NCBI GenBank assembly: GCA_958450365.1
Contig: CAUEEP010000735.1
Span: forward strand, 2,168,001-2,232,000
Source: Mesorhabditis belari
Taxonomy: Eukaryota; Nematoda; Chromadorea; Rhabditida; Rhabditidae
DNA: 64,000 nt
Reading direction: 5' to 3'
In this document: positions 20,079 through 35,000 of the stretch, in pieces
Layout of the letters: each line of letters starts with the position of its first letter
How positions within the stretch are numbered: the stretch's first letter is position 1
The notes under the pieces: generated by a model
The model's database searches: none
Seen by the model: the letters and a program-made list of their open reading frames with translations, nothing else
Told to the model about the DNA's origin: nothing
Program-made: the position numbers and the translations under genes

Positions 20079-23000
20079 TTGATAACGAATGATAACCGGG
20101 CAAAAAAGGACGCCTCTACCAGAAAGCTTCACTTATTTCGTTTAAATTCTGCTTTACTTTTCACAATTTTCACTTTTTTAACATCGACAATGCAGGTATT
20201 TTTGGAAAAATTTCGTCGCAACTTTTCAGCTCGGATAAAAAATATTTCAAAAACACAAAAAGTTTGTTCTTTTTCGAAATTTTGCTTCATAAAAAAAATC
20301 AATAATCGCTTCTTTTTTTGATTTTTTCCGAGCAAAGATAAAGATTTTCTTGCTAAAATTTCAAAAAAAATCAAGAAATTAAGAAAATGAAAGCAAAATT
20401 TAAGCAAAATTTGAATCGTTAAAGATTTTGAAATAAAATTTTTGTGTGAAATTTGTCGAGTTTTAAATTGTCGAGCAAAATTGATGAGCAAAATTGGATT
20501 TAAATTCAAATTTAAACTTTAGAATACGCACGAATCCGTTCATTTCAATGCCGCTTATTGGTGGGCAATTCTCGAGAATTTCGTCGCAACTCAAGGAAGT
20601 CAAGGCGATGAATGGAAACAGCAACGGTATGTGCAAAAGAGATGTGCTTTGTGCTGGGAAAAAACGTGAACGCATCCTTTCTGGCATATTGAAATCATCG
20701 ATTTAAAGGAAAAATGATAAACTGAATAGAGCATTTATCATTTGTTTTGAGTAAAAAGTCTACCAAAAGACTGGGATTTGATTTTTGAGAGTTTCAAAGC
20801 GCAAATTAAACCCAGTGAAAAGCTGGGCCCAGGAAAACATCTTGGTTTGGGTTTCAAAACTGAAAATTTTGGTTTCAAAACTAAAAATGAACTAGTGTTG
20901 TCAAATTTAGTACTGTAATCTAGATTTAGACAACAATTTGCATATGGAAAGCCAATTCCCTTGAGAAGATTCTCATTTGCAATTCAATAGCGATGGAATT
21001 AGGTTCAAGACTTGATTGATGACTTACAGCAAGGCTTAGGCTGAAGCTTGGCTTAGGCTTAGGCTTGGGCTAGCGGCTAGCGCCTAGCACTAAGTCTATT
21101 TGGGTTTGGGCTAAATCCCCATTTTCTGGATCTCAGCCAGTTCTCGGAGCTAAGGGTCACCCGTTTGGCGGTGTGCTTTAGAACCCAATGGGAGTGTCTG
21201 GACGAAATTTCAGGTCGATCTCGTGTCTGGAGTTTGAAATCTGACAAGTTTAGGCTTAGGCTTTTAATGATAGACTCATCAAGACTGATAGACTTTGGGA
21301 CAATAGCCGTGAATTCAGTACCAGATTCAGATTCGGGCCGGAGTTTTGCCAGGGATGCCAGGGATGTTCCAAACGGATCATTAGGCTTTTAGGTTAACCT
21401 ATTTCCTTTAATAGTAGTGCACCCAGCCGAGTTAGTGACTATTTTACAGTTTCAAAGTTTTCACAGAAGCTCAGCACTTTAATCTCCCACTAGACTCATT
21501 GTTGGCTACATTTTCCGACCCCATAGGTTCTGATAAGCGGTTCTGGAGATTTCAAGGAATTTAGGCGACGCTCACGGTGCACTAAAATTCTCGAAAATCT
21601 CAAGACCCGCTTATCAGAAACCTATCGATTTAGGGTCGGAAAATGTAGCTGAGAATGAGATCTTGTGGGAGATTAGAGTGCTGAGCTTCTGTGAAAACTT
21701 TGGAAGTCGTAAAATAGTGATCAACTCGGCCCAGCGGGGCACTACAATTACCCAGCACTACAATTAGAGAAAGTAGATCTTTACTCTACCTTTTGCGAAC
21801 TTCTTTAATACCTTTTTACTATAAAAATTACGATAATTTCTTTACAAAGAATTTCTATAAAATCCTTTTATTAAAGACATAGAAAATGCGCTGAAAATAA
21901 CTGATCATCCAAGCTCTTTCCAGTTCATTTTCAAAATGATATTTTCTTGGTTTTCTTGATAAATTTAAGCCTTAAGAGTAACATTTGAATAATTTTTAAA
22001 CTTAATTTAGAGATTAACCAATAAAATTAGCTGATAACGATAAAATTCACGATGAAATTTGCAAGTTTAAAGCAAAATTCTTCAAGAAACCCTCATCTAA
22101 AGCTCATAAAAAAGCAGCTGATTGAAGATTTTTGTTGAAAAACATTTATTTTAATCTTTTTAACAAGAAAAGGGGGAAATAAATTATGTGGAAGTCCATA
22201 AAATCTGATGAAAAGCTAGAAATTGATCATATCTTTCAAATCTTTAATAAAAAAGAAGAAAACTCAAAAGCATTCTATAGAGAAATTCTTTAAATAGCTA
22301 TTTTTCCCTTAAAAAGGAAGTTAAAGTGATTCTAGAGATGATAAATAAACGAAATATAAGCGAAAAACTGTGTGGCGATGATCAGCGGTCATCCTGTTCC
22401 AAGTTTCAACGTTTTAAATCACGATTTTCAGCCCAGAACATCAATTGGAATGGATTCAATATCTCGCGAACGATTTGCTCACTTTGAAACAACAAGTTGA
22501 ACGTTGGCTTTTGATTGGCTTTTGATTTAATTTGACAGCTTTCAAACAACAGCTTTCACGAATACTTAAAAACAAGAATACTTTAGTTAAAACCGTTTCA
22601 TTCAAAGTTTTTCCAAGAAATTGTTTCCTTGAATTTCGCAATAGACAAAGGAATGCTAAAAAGGAAACGCGTAGCTGATGATGAGATCTAGTGAAGGATT
22701 TGAGGTGAGCGCTGTGAAGCTGGAGCCTTTGAAGCCGAAAAAGTCACAACTCGGCTGGTTGGGTGCCTACTAAAAGAAAACGGAAATGGATCAAAATCCA
22801 ACTCAATCAAGCAAGGCTGCCTTGCCAGAGAGCCTTGACTTGAATCTAGTGCGCCAGAAAACTATCTGAGACTGATTTGATCCAAACCCTAATAAATTAT
22901 TGGTAAACCGATTTACTTTAATCATTTATAGTCGAGCCGATTTTTGAAGCAAATGCTAGCGAAATCATAACTGGTTAGCCGATATGAGTACCGTATTTCT

Positions 23001-26000
23001 CTAAAAGAGTGCACCCTGAGCATTGCTAAATTCCTCGAAATCTCGGCCGCTTATCGAACCTATCGATGGGGTCGGAATGTAGCTGATGATGAGATCTAGT
23101 GAAGGATTTGAGTGTTGAGCGCCTGTGAAGCTTTGGAAGCCTTTGAAAGCCGTAAAATAGTCATCAACTCGCCTCGGCCGGGTGCACTACTATTAGAGAA
23201 ACTACGGTATTTGAAAACAAATCAAGACTTCAACAATCTTGAATTCGATTCTTCTTCAAGCTCAATCAAGCAAGGCTTTTGCCTTTTTCCAGAGCGCCTT
23301 TTGACTTGAATCTAGTGCGCCAGAGTATTGTATTTTCTCTAAAAGTAGTGAACCCAGAGCGTCACCTAAATTCCTCGAAATCTCGAGAACCGCTTATCAG
23401 AACCTATCGATGTGGGGTCGGAAAATGTAGCTGATGATGAGATCTAGTGAAGGATTTGAGTGTTGAGCTTCTGTGAAGCTTTGGAAGCCTTTGAAAGCCG
23501 TAAAATAGTCATCAACTCGGCTCGGCTTGGGTGCACTACTATTAGAGAAAATACGGTATTCAAATTTAGACAGTTTTTTTTTAGATTTAGGTTTCATTTT
23601 CTTACTTCTTTCTTGATAAAAGGATGCATTTTGTATAAAAGATTCTTCTTTATCAGTGCTTTTATCAGTGCTTTCTTCTTTTATCAGTGCATTGATTCAA
23701 ATTATTGAGAAAGTTAAAAGAATTTTAAAAGTCAGTAAACAAAGGAATGCTAAAAAGGAAACGCTTTTGCTGATTTCTGTAGAAAATTTCGATACTTTCG
23801 ATTAACTGAACAAAAAAATAGAGTTTTTTAAAGATTTCTTAAAGAAAGTATTGGAAAATAGACTTTTAAAATGACGCAAAAGCTTCTAGAAAAACAAAAA
23901 ACAACAAGTTGAGCGTTGGCTTTTGATTCAATTTGATAAACAGCTTTAAAATACAAGAATAATTTAGTTAAAACCGTTTCATTCAAAGTTTTTCCAAGAA
24001 ATTCCTTGTTTCCTTGAATTTCGCAAATTTTGACTCAAAAAAGCCTCTAGATTCACGAAAAGCTAGAGCTAAGGAAAGCATTTTATCAACGAAAGATTAG
24101 CAAAAGCTTAAGCAATGCTCAAGTCTAGCTTTTGCTATTCATAGGTCCTCAATAGGTTTACAATAGATCCTCAATAGGTTTACAACAGAAAAGCGACTTG
24201 TGCTCACTTCAATCTCTATTTTTTTCGCATTAGAGATAGAATCTTCAAAGCTCTATCTTTTGGTTTGAAAAAATCTGTTTTTGAAGTGGCTAAATCTTGT
24301 TTTTTTCACTGTATACCTATTGATAATCATATAAATGAATAGCAAAAGTTAGACTTGAAATTGCTTGCTGCTTTGCTTAAGCTTTTGCTGATCTTTCGTT
24401 GATAAAATGCTTTCCTCAGCATTTGATTATGCGATTCGTTTAAGTATTTATTGATTACAATAATCTTTGATTTCAATAATCTTTGATTACATTAATCTTC
24501 TCTATCTTTTAGAACGTCAAAACTTGGCTCGTCTCTATTTTGTGCCAACTTTCGTCAATCATTCACTAGATTTCGATATTCATTGGCCAGAGGAGAAACA
24601 ACAGAGAGACGATGCATATCTTGTATATAAAAGGTCAGTGATTCGTCAATGATTCTAGTTTTTTAAAGCAATTCTAGCTAGTACTAATCTCTAAATTTAT
24701 TTGCCGTTTTTTCACTAATAGTAGCGCATCTTAAGCTTTGCCTAAATCCCTCGAAATCTCGAGAACCGCTTATCAGAACCTATCGATGTGGGGTCGGAAA
24801 ATGTAGCTAACAATGAGATCTAGTGAAGGATTTGAGTGTTGAGTTTCTGTGAAGCTTTGGAAGCCTTTGAAAGCCGTAAAATAGTCATCAACTCGGCTCA
24901 GCTGGGTGCCTACTATTAAAGAAAATACGGTAAATGGATTCAAAAATCTTCAACTTCAATCAAGCAAGGCTTTTGCCTTTTGCCAGAGAGCCTTTTGACT
25001 TGAATCTAGTGCGCCAGAAAAACTATCTGAGATACTGATTTGATCCTTTAATACCCTAATAAATTATTGGTTAAACCGATTTACTTTAATCATTTATAAA
25101 TCGTAGCCGATTTTTGAAGCAAATGCTAGCGAAAATCATAACTGGTTAGCCGATTATGAGTACCGTATTTTCTCTAAAAGTAGTGCACCCTGAGCATTGC
25201 TTAAATCCCTCGAAATCTCGAGAACCGCTTATCAGAACCTATCGATGTGCGGTCGGAAAATGTAGCTGATGATGAGATCTAGTGGGGGATTTGAGTGTTG
25301 AGCTTCTGGGAAAGCTTTGGAAGCCTTTGAAAAGCTCAAGCTTCCTTTAGAAGCCGAAAATAGTCATCAACTCGGCTCGCTTGGGTGCACTACTATTAAA
25401 GAAAATACGGTATTCAAATTTAGACAGTTTTTGTTTAGATTTAGGTTTCATTTTCTTACTTCTTTCTTGATAAAAGGATGCATTTTGTATAAAAGATTCT
25501 TCTTTATCTTTTATCAGTGCTTTCTTCTTTTATCAGTGCATTGATTCAAATTATTGAGAAAGTTAAAAGAATTTTAAAAGTCAGTAGACAAAGAAATCCT
25601 GAAAAGGAAACGCTTTTGCTGATTTCTGTAGAAAATTTCGATACTTTTGATTGACTGAACAAAAAAATAGAGTATTTTAAAGATTTCTTAAAGAAAGTAT
25701 TGGAAAATAGACTTTTAAAATGCGAAAAAGCTTCTAGAAGAACGAAAAACAAATGGAAAACAAATGAAAATCAAATTTTTTTAGATATCCAATGCTTTTA
25801 TTCGCTGTTGAATCAATTCAATGTGATCACGATAAAGGAATGGCTGAACAAGTACAAATGCTCGCGCTTTCCATCATTGCAGAGTAAGAACCAGTTAGAC
25901 AGTAAAGCATAAGGGTTTATCTTGACAAAGAAACACATGTTGATGTAGCTCATTGGTAAAGGCTTCGGAAGAAGTCGTTAAGCAAGAAGTCGTTGAGGTG

Positions 26001-29000
26001 ACGAGTTCGCCGGCTTCCCGAGTTCCCAAAGCCGGCTTCCCAGCTCCAAAAAAGGACCAGCGCTTTTAATAGACGCATAGTTTGAACGTTTCACGCATAA
26101 ATCAAACTTTAGATCTTAAATGTAAGATTTATTATGGTGTTTAAAAGTTTACAAATTTACAATCAATCTCGATTTCAATAACTAGTTTTAGAGGGAAATT
26201 TCTTTTGATAAACAACTTTATTTCAAAAAGGTTTTGCTTCAAAAGCTTCAAAAGGTTTTTGCTAAAGTCTAGAGTAGCTAAATCAGAGTAGGCTTCAGGT
26301 AAAAATAAGAGTTTTAGAGTTTTGATCATTGCTTTCAATTCTTTAAAGCTTTCTGACTTTATCGGAAGCTAACTCTCGAGTCACTTTCGAGTCAATCGAG
26401 TCAAACGAAGGTCATTGCTGACTTTTAAGGTCAACGAAGGTCATTGCTGGTTTCAAGAAGAGGATTGAAGGACAAATCTTCAATTCTGGGAAGCTAACTC
26501 TATTTTGACGACACTAAACTTGCCCCTAAAGTGACTCGATTCCTTTTTTTGGTCACTCGCATTTCACCCTCGAAATTTCTTCAATGCTTCGATGAATTGA
26601 AACACGTTTTAGCCTATTTTGTAGAGGAGATTTAGAACTTTCAAATAGTTTAATAACATTCATCGATTCTAGTTTATAACATCAGTTTTCTATCGTTTGA
26701 AATTTATGAAAATGTTGAAATCTGCATTTCTTATGCATTTACCTAATATTAGGTTGATGCAAAAGTCTTTTTCATTTTTTTCGTACTTCCGTTAAAAAGT
26801 AACAAATGCACGAATTGAACAACGGTTTATTGCATTCGAAAGGCCAATTATTTTTCTGCAAAATGACATTAAAACGAGTTTCAAATGTCTTATGTCTAGA
26901 TTTTTTTGAGAGCCTGAAGTCGGGTAGTGAAAAAAGGCGACGGCTCGATGATGCATTTTAGACGCTTTAGCTAAGGAAACCAATCTTGATGTTAATAAAT
27001 AAAAGATAGAGCACAAAAAGTTCGATATCTTTTCAGATTTTCAGAGAAATTCATTCAGCCAATTTCTTTATAGAGGTTTTTATCGATTTTTATGAAAAAC
27101 ACATGTTTTCACTCTCGAATTTGCTTGAAAGTGAACCCAAATTGACTTAAAAAGATGGGAAATTCAACAATAAACACTTTTTATTTCGAGGAAACCATAG
27201 GTTAATTGATGACTTTGTTATTTTTCAAAAGAAATACGAAAAAAATGAAAAAGACTTTTTCATCAACCTAATAGTTTGAGAGGGAAAATGATTTAATCAT
27301 TGCTTTCAATTCTTTAAAACTTTACTGGCTGGCTGGCTGGCCTCTGGCTGGCCTCTGACTGGCTTTCTGCTTAATTAACTAAAGCTTTTAAATGATTCTA
27401 TTGAAAGAAAGTCGCAGATTCTTTCTAATCAATTTTGATTCGCTTTTGATTCGATCTTTGATTGATCTTTAATCGATCTTTGATCTCGCTTTACTCAAAA
27501 ATGGTTAGAGATTTTTGAATTCTGATTTAACCGGTTAAATCTCTAAAATCGATTGCATATTATCCGCAAAAATTAGACAAAAATCGCTATTGAAAGCCGA
27601 TTTATGACTGGATTTTGCGTCTTATCAGTCAGAATCGACTTTTTCATTGAAGTTTACTGCTCTAACGTAAACGCATTCTTTCTAGCGCACTCAATTCACT
27701 CAATTCACTCCAAAAAATTCGTCATTTTGTACAGAATTTGATTAGTTTAAAGGAAAAAAGATAAAAAGATTAAATGTTTCATGTAAAAACTATTTTTTTA
27801 GGGGAAATTTTGTCTAAATTTTCTCAGAATTTTGTCTAAATTTCGTCTAAATTTTTTCTAAGCAAAAAAGGCGGAAGTTTGACTAGATTAGTCACAATTT
27901 CTGACGCCGTGACGCCATTTGATAAGAGTTTTAAAGCTTTCTGATAATTCTATCTTATTAGTTAAGAGAAAACGAAGAAACGGTCAAGGTTTGAGTAACT
28001 GAAGATGAAAATTTCATTGAGAAAATCAAGTGGGAAATGGTTTAAATGTAGACATTGATCAGTAAAAGAAAATCTATAATATTTTATGAAAAACAGCCCG
28101 CTTTGATTAGCAATTCACTTAAAGCATTTTCTAAAAGATCCTCTAGAAGATCGTAATTGAAAAAGATGCAGTAACTCAGCTTTTTAAATAATAGGCCAGC
28201 TTTTTGTAGCTCTAGATTGATAACCGAACCAAAATTGGGAAAAGGTTTTGATGTAGAGGCCTTGTCAAGCAAGGCCAGGCCGGACCAGGGCAGGCAAAGC
28301 AGGGCCAGGCAAAGCAGGGCCAGGCAAAGCAGGGCCAGGCAAAGCAGGGCCAGGCAAAGCAAAGCCAGGCCAGACCAGGGCAGGCAAAGCAGGGCCAGGC
28401 AAAGCAGGGATCAGTAAAAGAATCACAACTTTTTCTCAAAGAACATCTTTTAGAAAACTTTAGTTTAAAGAAATCAAAAATTTCAGATCAGCCGTTTGCG
28501 AATGGCCGGTCGAGATGTGGAAAGACGGACAAAAGTTCTACTGGGATCGACAGCGATTGTATTTATGTAAAAAGGAATCAGCCACAAAGTCCTCTGTCAC
28601 TTATCAAATACGGTAATTTTAAAAGAAAAGTATTTCTAATACAAATTCTAGCTTCTTGGCTCTCGTTCACTCGAAAGAGCTCAGCTATAAAGAAAGCCTG
28701 CATAAAGCCACTGCGCATCACTTTTTGGAGGTAATTTTAAAGAAAAATTACTGTAAATTCTAGAGTATGTCTTTTTAAATGTTTTTGAATTTTTAGGATC
28801 TCGGAAAAGACATTCAGAACTTGCAAGCAAATCACGGAAAAGGACAGCCGATAAGTCGATCGATTGGATATATTTTGTATCAGGTTGCTTTTGAGAAATA
28901 AACGATAGACGAAATGTCCAGGTCAGGCAAGAAGTCAGGATTTGGATTGGCCTAGATTTTAAATTCGACCAAAGTCGGTCTAGATTTTGTCCAGAGGATA

Positions 29001-32000
29001 GCCCAGCTCGGGCCAGGACAAGCAAGGCCAGGACAAGCAAGGCCAGGACAAGCAAGGTCAGGCCAAGCAAGGCAAGGCCAAGCAAGGCCAGGACAAGCAA
29101 GGCAAGGCCAAGCAAGGCAAGGCCAAGCAAGGCCAGGCCAAGCAAGACCAGGCCAAGCAAGGCCAGGACAAGCAAGGCCAGGACAAGCAAGGCCAGGCCA
29201 AGCAAGGGCAAGACAAGCATGGCCAGGCCAAGCAAGGCCAGGACAAGCAAGGCCAGGCCAAGCAAGGCCAGGCCAAGCAAGGCCAGGCCAAGCAATTCCA
29301 GAAGCCAGGTGCTGCTGGTCTGGCTTTATTTTTGAAACCAACCTGGATCTGGCCCTCCCTGTACCCAGAATGTAGAAATGTACCCAGAAAAAAAGCTAAT
29401 AACCAAATTGAATGGACTGGTTGACCTGAAAGACCTATTTCAGTCCAGTGGTTTGACTCAAACCTAATCTCAGACAACAGAAATGTCTCAATCGGGTCTA
29501 AAGCAAGATCAGAATGCAGGCCTGGTTTCATGGCGATCTGGAGACTTTTCTGGGTCAAGGCTGCATCAGATCAGATCCAGATCGATCAACCCTGTTCACA
29601 AAAAAACAAAAAACCCTGGTTTAACCGATAGATTTATAATGCTATTATAAGAAGTCTCAGCAAGGATTTAAAGTAATCTTATTGTTGTTTTTCTTATTGT
29701 AATCTTATTGTTAGCATTTAAAAATGAAAATAACGTTGCATTTTTAAATCTCACTTTCTAATGATCACTTTAGGACAAAGAGGCTAAAGGTCCAGCGGCA
29801 AAACGCAGCAAAATGACGGCTAGTCGAGTTGAAAACGAGGAAATCAATATAGAATGTAAATTTTCGAACTCAACAGATCAAATCCTCATTGTTTTTAGAT
29901 GAAATCGATGAGATGAAGAAACCGACGGCTGTCATTATCACTTGTATACCAGAAAATAAGGTATTAAGTTTGCAGAAAAAGTTTGTGCGTTTTCTTTCCG
30001 GAGACAGTCTCAAATTGACTCGATTTCAACGTGGAATAGCTCTTTCCAAAGCTAATTATCAAGCCATTTCAATGAAAGAAAAAGCCCATGAAAGAACTTA
30101 TTGATTCATGGCGTTTTAACGTTTTTTTTACAGAGGTTTTCATCGCGATCACCGTAAAAAAGTGCAAAAATAGTGTTTTATCAGTTTTTCTCTTAAGAAA
30201 CCTAGGTTAAAAAAATGTTTTTCGAGATTAGAGGCAAAAATTACCCCAAGAAGTTTAAACTTACGCTTTTAAAAGTAAAAAAAGTTGAAAAATGTGATGC
30301 GAGTGGGGCCAATAGATCAATAGATATCACGCCGATTCATTTTAACTTAAACTTTAAAGCGCAATCAATCAATAACCAACTTTTTTTGCATTGAATCCGC
30401 TTGATAATTGGCTTTCGAACGAGCTATTCCACGTTGAAATTGATTGAGTTTCAGATCGTCTCCGAAAAAAAGGTCTGGCCCAAGCCTTGGCCCAAGCCTT
30501 GGCTCAAGCCTTGGCTCAAGCCTTGGCTCAAGCCTTGGCTCAGGCCTTGGCTCAAGCCTTCGCTCAAGCCTTGGCTCAAGCCTTGGCTCAAGCCTTGGCT
30601 CAAGCCTTGGCTCAAGCCTTGGCTCAAGCCCTGGACTAGCTACAAATCATACAGATCCTTGGATTAGCTCACGATCCTAGCCAAATTCGGTGATTGGATG
30701 CGGTTTTGGATTATGTCAAGTCAAGTTTCGGATTAAGCTAGCCAAATGCCATCAGCCATACACCATTTGACGCAGAATCTCACGCTGATCATGATGCTGC
30801 TTTTCTTTTTTTGAATGCAACCAAATAGCTTAAAGAAATTCGAAATTTATATACATTTTTCAGGCCGGTACCTCAAAATTGTGGACACGAATGGGCGACG
30901 ATACCACTTATGAGCACTTCACAATTCAATTCGGAACCAGGGTTTCACTTGATTTCTCTAATTTTCCAAACTAGATCCTATTGGCTTTAAAAAACCGGAA
31001 TCTAATTGCCAATATTCGCCTAATTTTGAGCAAATTCACCTAGTTTGCGCTTTCATTTGCTTATTTTCAGGGTTGCAAGAGCTCTGAGCCAGCCGGGATC
31101 AACAAATATCGAATCTACACGGAAATTATCCTGGAAACCCGTTTCGGAATCTTGCATTTGGTGAGTTTCTCGCAAGTCGGATTCTCTTGTCTTGATCTGA
31201 GTGTCTAGATAAGGAGTCAACAAGTTAACAAACCGATACAAGCCTAAGCCAAAGCTTGGCTAAAGCCAAGCTAAAGCCAAGCTAAAGACAAGCTAAAGCC
31301 AAGCTAAAGCCAAGCTAAAGCCAAGCTAAAGCCAAGCTAAAGCCAAGCTAAAGCCAAGCCAAAGCTTAGCCAAAGCCAAGCCAAAGCCAAGCTAAAGCCA
31401 AGCCAAACCCAAGCCAAACCCAAGCCTAACCCAAGCCTAACCCAAGCCTAAGCCAAGCTAAAGCCTAAACCAAGCCTAAACCAAGCCAACAAGCCTCTAG
31501 TCTTCATAAAGCTCACCAAGTCCATGATTATGATTGATCTAGCTTAGCGTTTCTTTTATTATCAAATTCAGGGTGAGAACAAATCAATCCATTCTCATTT
31601 CCGCTATCCTGGTGGCCTCACAAGTTTTCCCTTTGAATTGACCTCAAATCCATCCACCCATGAAGAGGGTCACTATTTCCCTTTCGCCTGGCCGATTATC
31701 ACGAATTTCTACAGAGAAAAGGTTGGTATTTTGTTTTAAAGAGTTACCGTAATCCCTTAATCCAGGTATTGACGTCAGTTTACCAGATTTTCTTTAGAAT
31801 CACCGATCATCAATCGGCGAAACTCTTGGGTTGAATTGGCGTCAGCTAAGCGCTTGGTTTTCTGGGCTAATCGCCGCACAAAGTGATCACTTTTGTCGGA
31901 AATTGGATGATTCCGAGATGAGATCATTTCGAAGGATGTGCTTGATGAATCGAGTGATGAAAGCGGCTGGACAAAATTTTCAACGAAATTACTCGAATGA

Positions 32001-35000
32001 GTGGAATGCTGTGAGGATTCTGTACTTTGTGCTCATTATTTGTAAACGCTTTCTTTCTAGTGCACGGGGTTCTTCATTTTCTTTGATGATTCGAGAAAAA
32101 TGAAGAATTCAGTGCGCTAGGACGGGTTCTTTTACATAAAATTGAGCAAGAATACGTCAAAAAGAAAATCCAAACGAATTTTTGGGTAATTAAACCGAAG
32201 AAAACTAACTGGGTAACGAAACGGAATAAAGCCGATAAAAACTAAACCAAGTTTGCCAGAAATGGTACGTTTAGATGTGCTTAAAGTACGAGAAAAGATT
32301 TGAGCTAGTAAAAGTTAGGCGAAATCTTTTTTTTCAAGTCAAAGACCATCAAAGACTTTAGACTATAAAACAACAATTGCAAGAGCTCGAGTTTCAAATG
32401 TTTGGCACACCATTGACAGGTCGAACCGAGAATGACTACGATTTAAGAACGTTGGTCATCAAAATCAAACGATTTCAAACGATCAAACGATCTCCTGCTT
32501 TCAGTTATCTGCATGGAATCAGTAAAATCCTTCGTCAAGCCACTCTCGACGATTCATTTTTGATAACAGAAGATGATCTAAATCAACCTTGTTATGTTTG
32601 TTCTTTAAAAAAAATGATTAATTGATTGATTCTTTTGAATTAAAAGAAGAAATTGGAATCTAATATTTCAGTATATAAATCGAAACTTCACTGTTTTCCA
32701 TACCACTCAATTCAATCCAATTCAATGGCTACTCAATGCGGCCGAAATCATTTGTGATGAGGGAGAGTTTCTACATAAAAAGTGAGTTAAATTTCAGTTT
32801 CAAAAAGGACAAGTACAATCCAGTACAGCGTATAATCTGTACAATCTTGTACAACGTACAATCTATACAATCCAGTACAACGTACAATCTGTACAATCCA
32901 GTACAACGTACAATCCAGTACAATCCAGTACAACGTACAATCTATACAATCCAGTACAACGTACAATCTGTGCTATCTAGTACAACGTACAATCTGTACA
33001 ATCCAGTACAACGTACAATCCAGTACAATCCAGTACAACGTACAATCTGTACAATCCAGTACAACGTACAATCTATACAATCCAGTACAACGTGCAATCC
33101 AGTACAATCCAGTACAACGTCCAATCCAGTACAATCCAGTACAACGTACAATCTGTACAATCCAGTACAACGTACAATCTATACAATCCAGTACAACGTA
33201 TAATCTGTACAATTTCAACCATCTATTAGATCAGTCGATAAGTAATGAGCTTCTCCTTTTGATTAGCTTCTAAAGACTCTTTCTCAAAGCTCATCAATCA
33301 GATTCACTTAAAACTTTGTACGATAATAATCTCTTTCATAATTATCATAATAAAATATCAGAAAGATTTATGTTGTGGTGAATTGCCATTGCTCTGCAGT
33401 TAGTTCAAGCCAAAGTTAATAGATAAGATACCGTAATCTAGACGTAATCTAGACGATATTCAGTTGTTCGTTTGTCGTAAATTGTGTACTTAAAAAAAAG
33501 ATTATTGAGTCAATTCTGTCAAAAGATTATGAAAAAGTTGTTGAAAAAGTTTGAAAAAGTTGCGGAAACTAGCCTAGCCCAGAATTTGAAAAATTTTAGA
33601 GAAATTCGGCCTCTTTCAAGCTAAAAAAATCACCAATTAGGGTAGGCGATTGCGACAGAAATGTTGCGTTTCCAATAATCAGCTCAAAGGCTTAACAAAA
33701 ATTACAAATTAAAGTAATATTTGGCTGGGAAACTTGTAACTATAGCTTGGCTTGGGTTTTAGAGAAGCAAGCAAGCAAGCAAAGCAAAGCAAAGCAAGAT
33801 TATGTCAACAATTGCTCTTTAGATATCCTCCATCGGCTAATGAAAAGAAGCCACCGCGGATTCCATTCACCATTCAAATGTTCAATGACGGGTAAACTTT
33901 GTTTAACTAATAAAGCTTTAACTAGCTTTAAGCTTTAACGGTTGGCATAGCAAAATGGTCAAATGGCCAACTGGCAAAGTTGGCAAGGCAAAGCAGAGCA
34001 AAGCAAAGTCCAACTGACCAACTGACCAACTGACCAACTGGCTGACTGGTCAACTGACCAACTGGCTGACTGGTCAACTGACCAACTGACCAACTGACCA
34101 ACTGACCAACTGGCCAACTGGCCAACTGACCAACTGGCTGACTGGTCAACTGACCAACTGGCTGACTGGTCAACTGACCAACTGGCTGACTGGTCAACTG
34201 ACCAACTGACCAACTGACCAACTGACCAACTGACCAACTGGCTGACTGGCTGACTGGTCAACTGGCTGACTGGTCAACTGGCTGACTGGTCAACTGGCTG
34301 ACTGGTCAACTGGCTGACTGGTCAACTGGCTGACTGGCCAACTGGCTGACTGGTCAACTGGCTGACTGGTCAACTGGCTGACTGGTCAACTGGCTGACTG
34401 GTCAACTGGCAAAGTTGGCAAGGCAAAGCAGAGCAAAGCAAAGATCTCTTTATCTTAGTCGAGAGGTCAAGGGTTCAATCCGATCAGCTAGATTATTAGC
34501 TTCCCTAGGTTTAAATCTTAATGGTTATGCTTCTTTGGATCATATTATTCGTGTGTAGAGGTAATTGTAGCTATTCTTTTTCAGTTATATCTCTTTGCGA
34601 CCTGGTGACTCGGCGAGTATTATCACAAAAGTCGTCACTGATAAGATGAAAGACTTTCGGTGAGTTGGAGAACGAGAAACTATAGTCTAAAACTACAGTA
34701 AGCCAAAAAAGACTACTGTTACCGTAAAAATAGCTAAGCTAAGCTAACATACTCTTTAGAAAAGCTAAAAATAACCCTTAGTAATCTTACCATAATGCTA
34801 AAGACTACTTTAAACTACTTTAAACTTAAAAAACGTTTCTTTTCCAGTCGCTACCCCGATAATTGGCCTCCAATGGCAACACTTTTCATTCGAATCGATG
34901 ATTATGAGTTAAAAACTTTATGTATTGAGTTTTCCGGAGTTTATAATCATGATTACAGGTAAAAAGCAATCAATTAGAAATCTAGAAATATCAAATTTTC

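Noticed and set aside
26792..27016. Transposase inside the 26,749 MITE
   Set aside because: The short minus frame has no HTH or DD(34)D motif that I can see.
33995..34425. Possible CRISPR array
   Set aside because: Units are contiguous with no unique spacers, and the surroundings are eukaryotic introns; the same holds for every array in the window.
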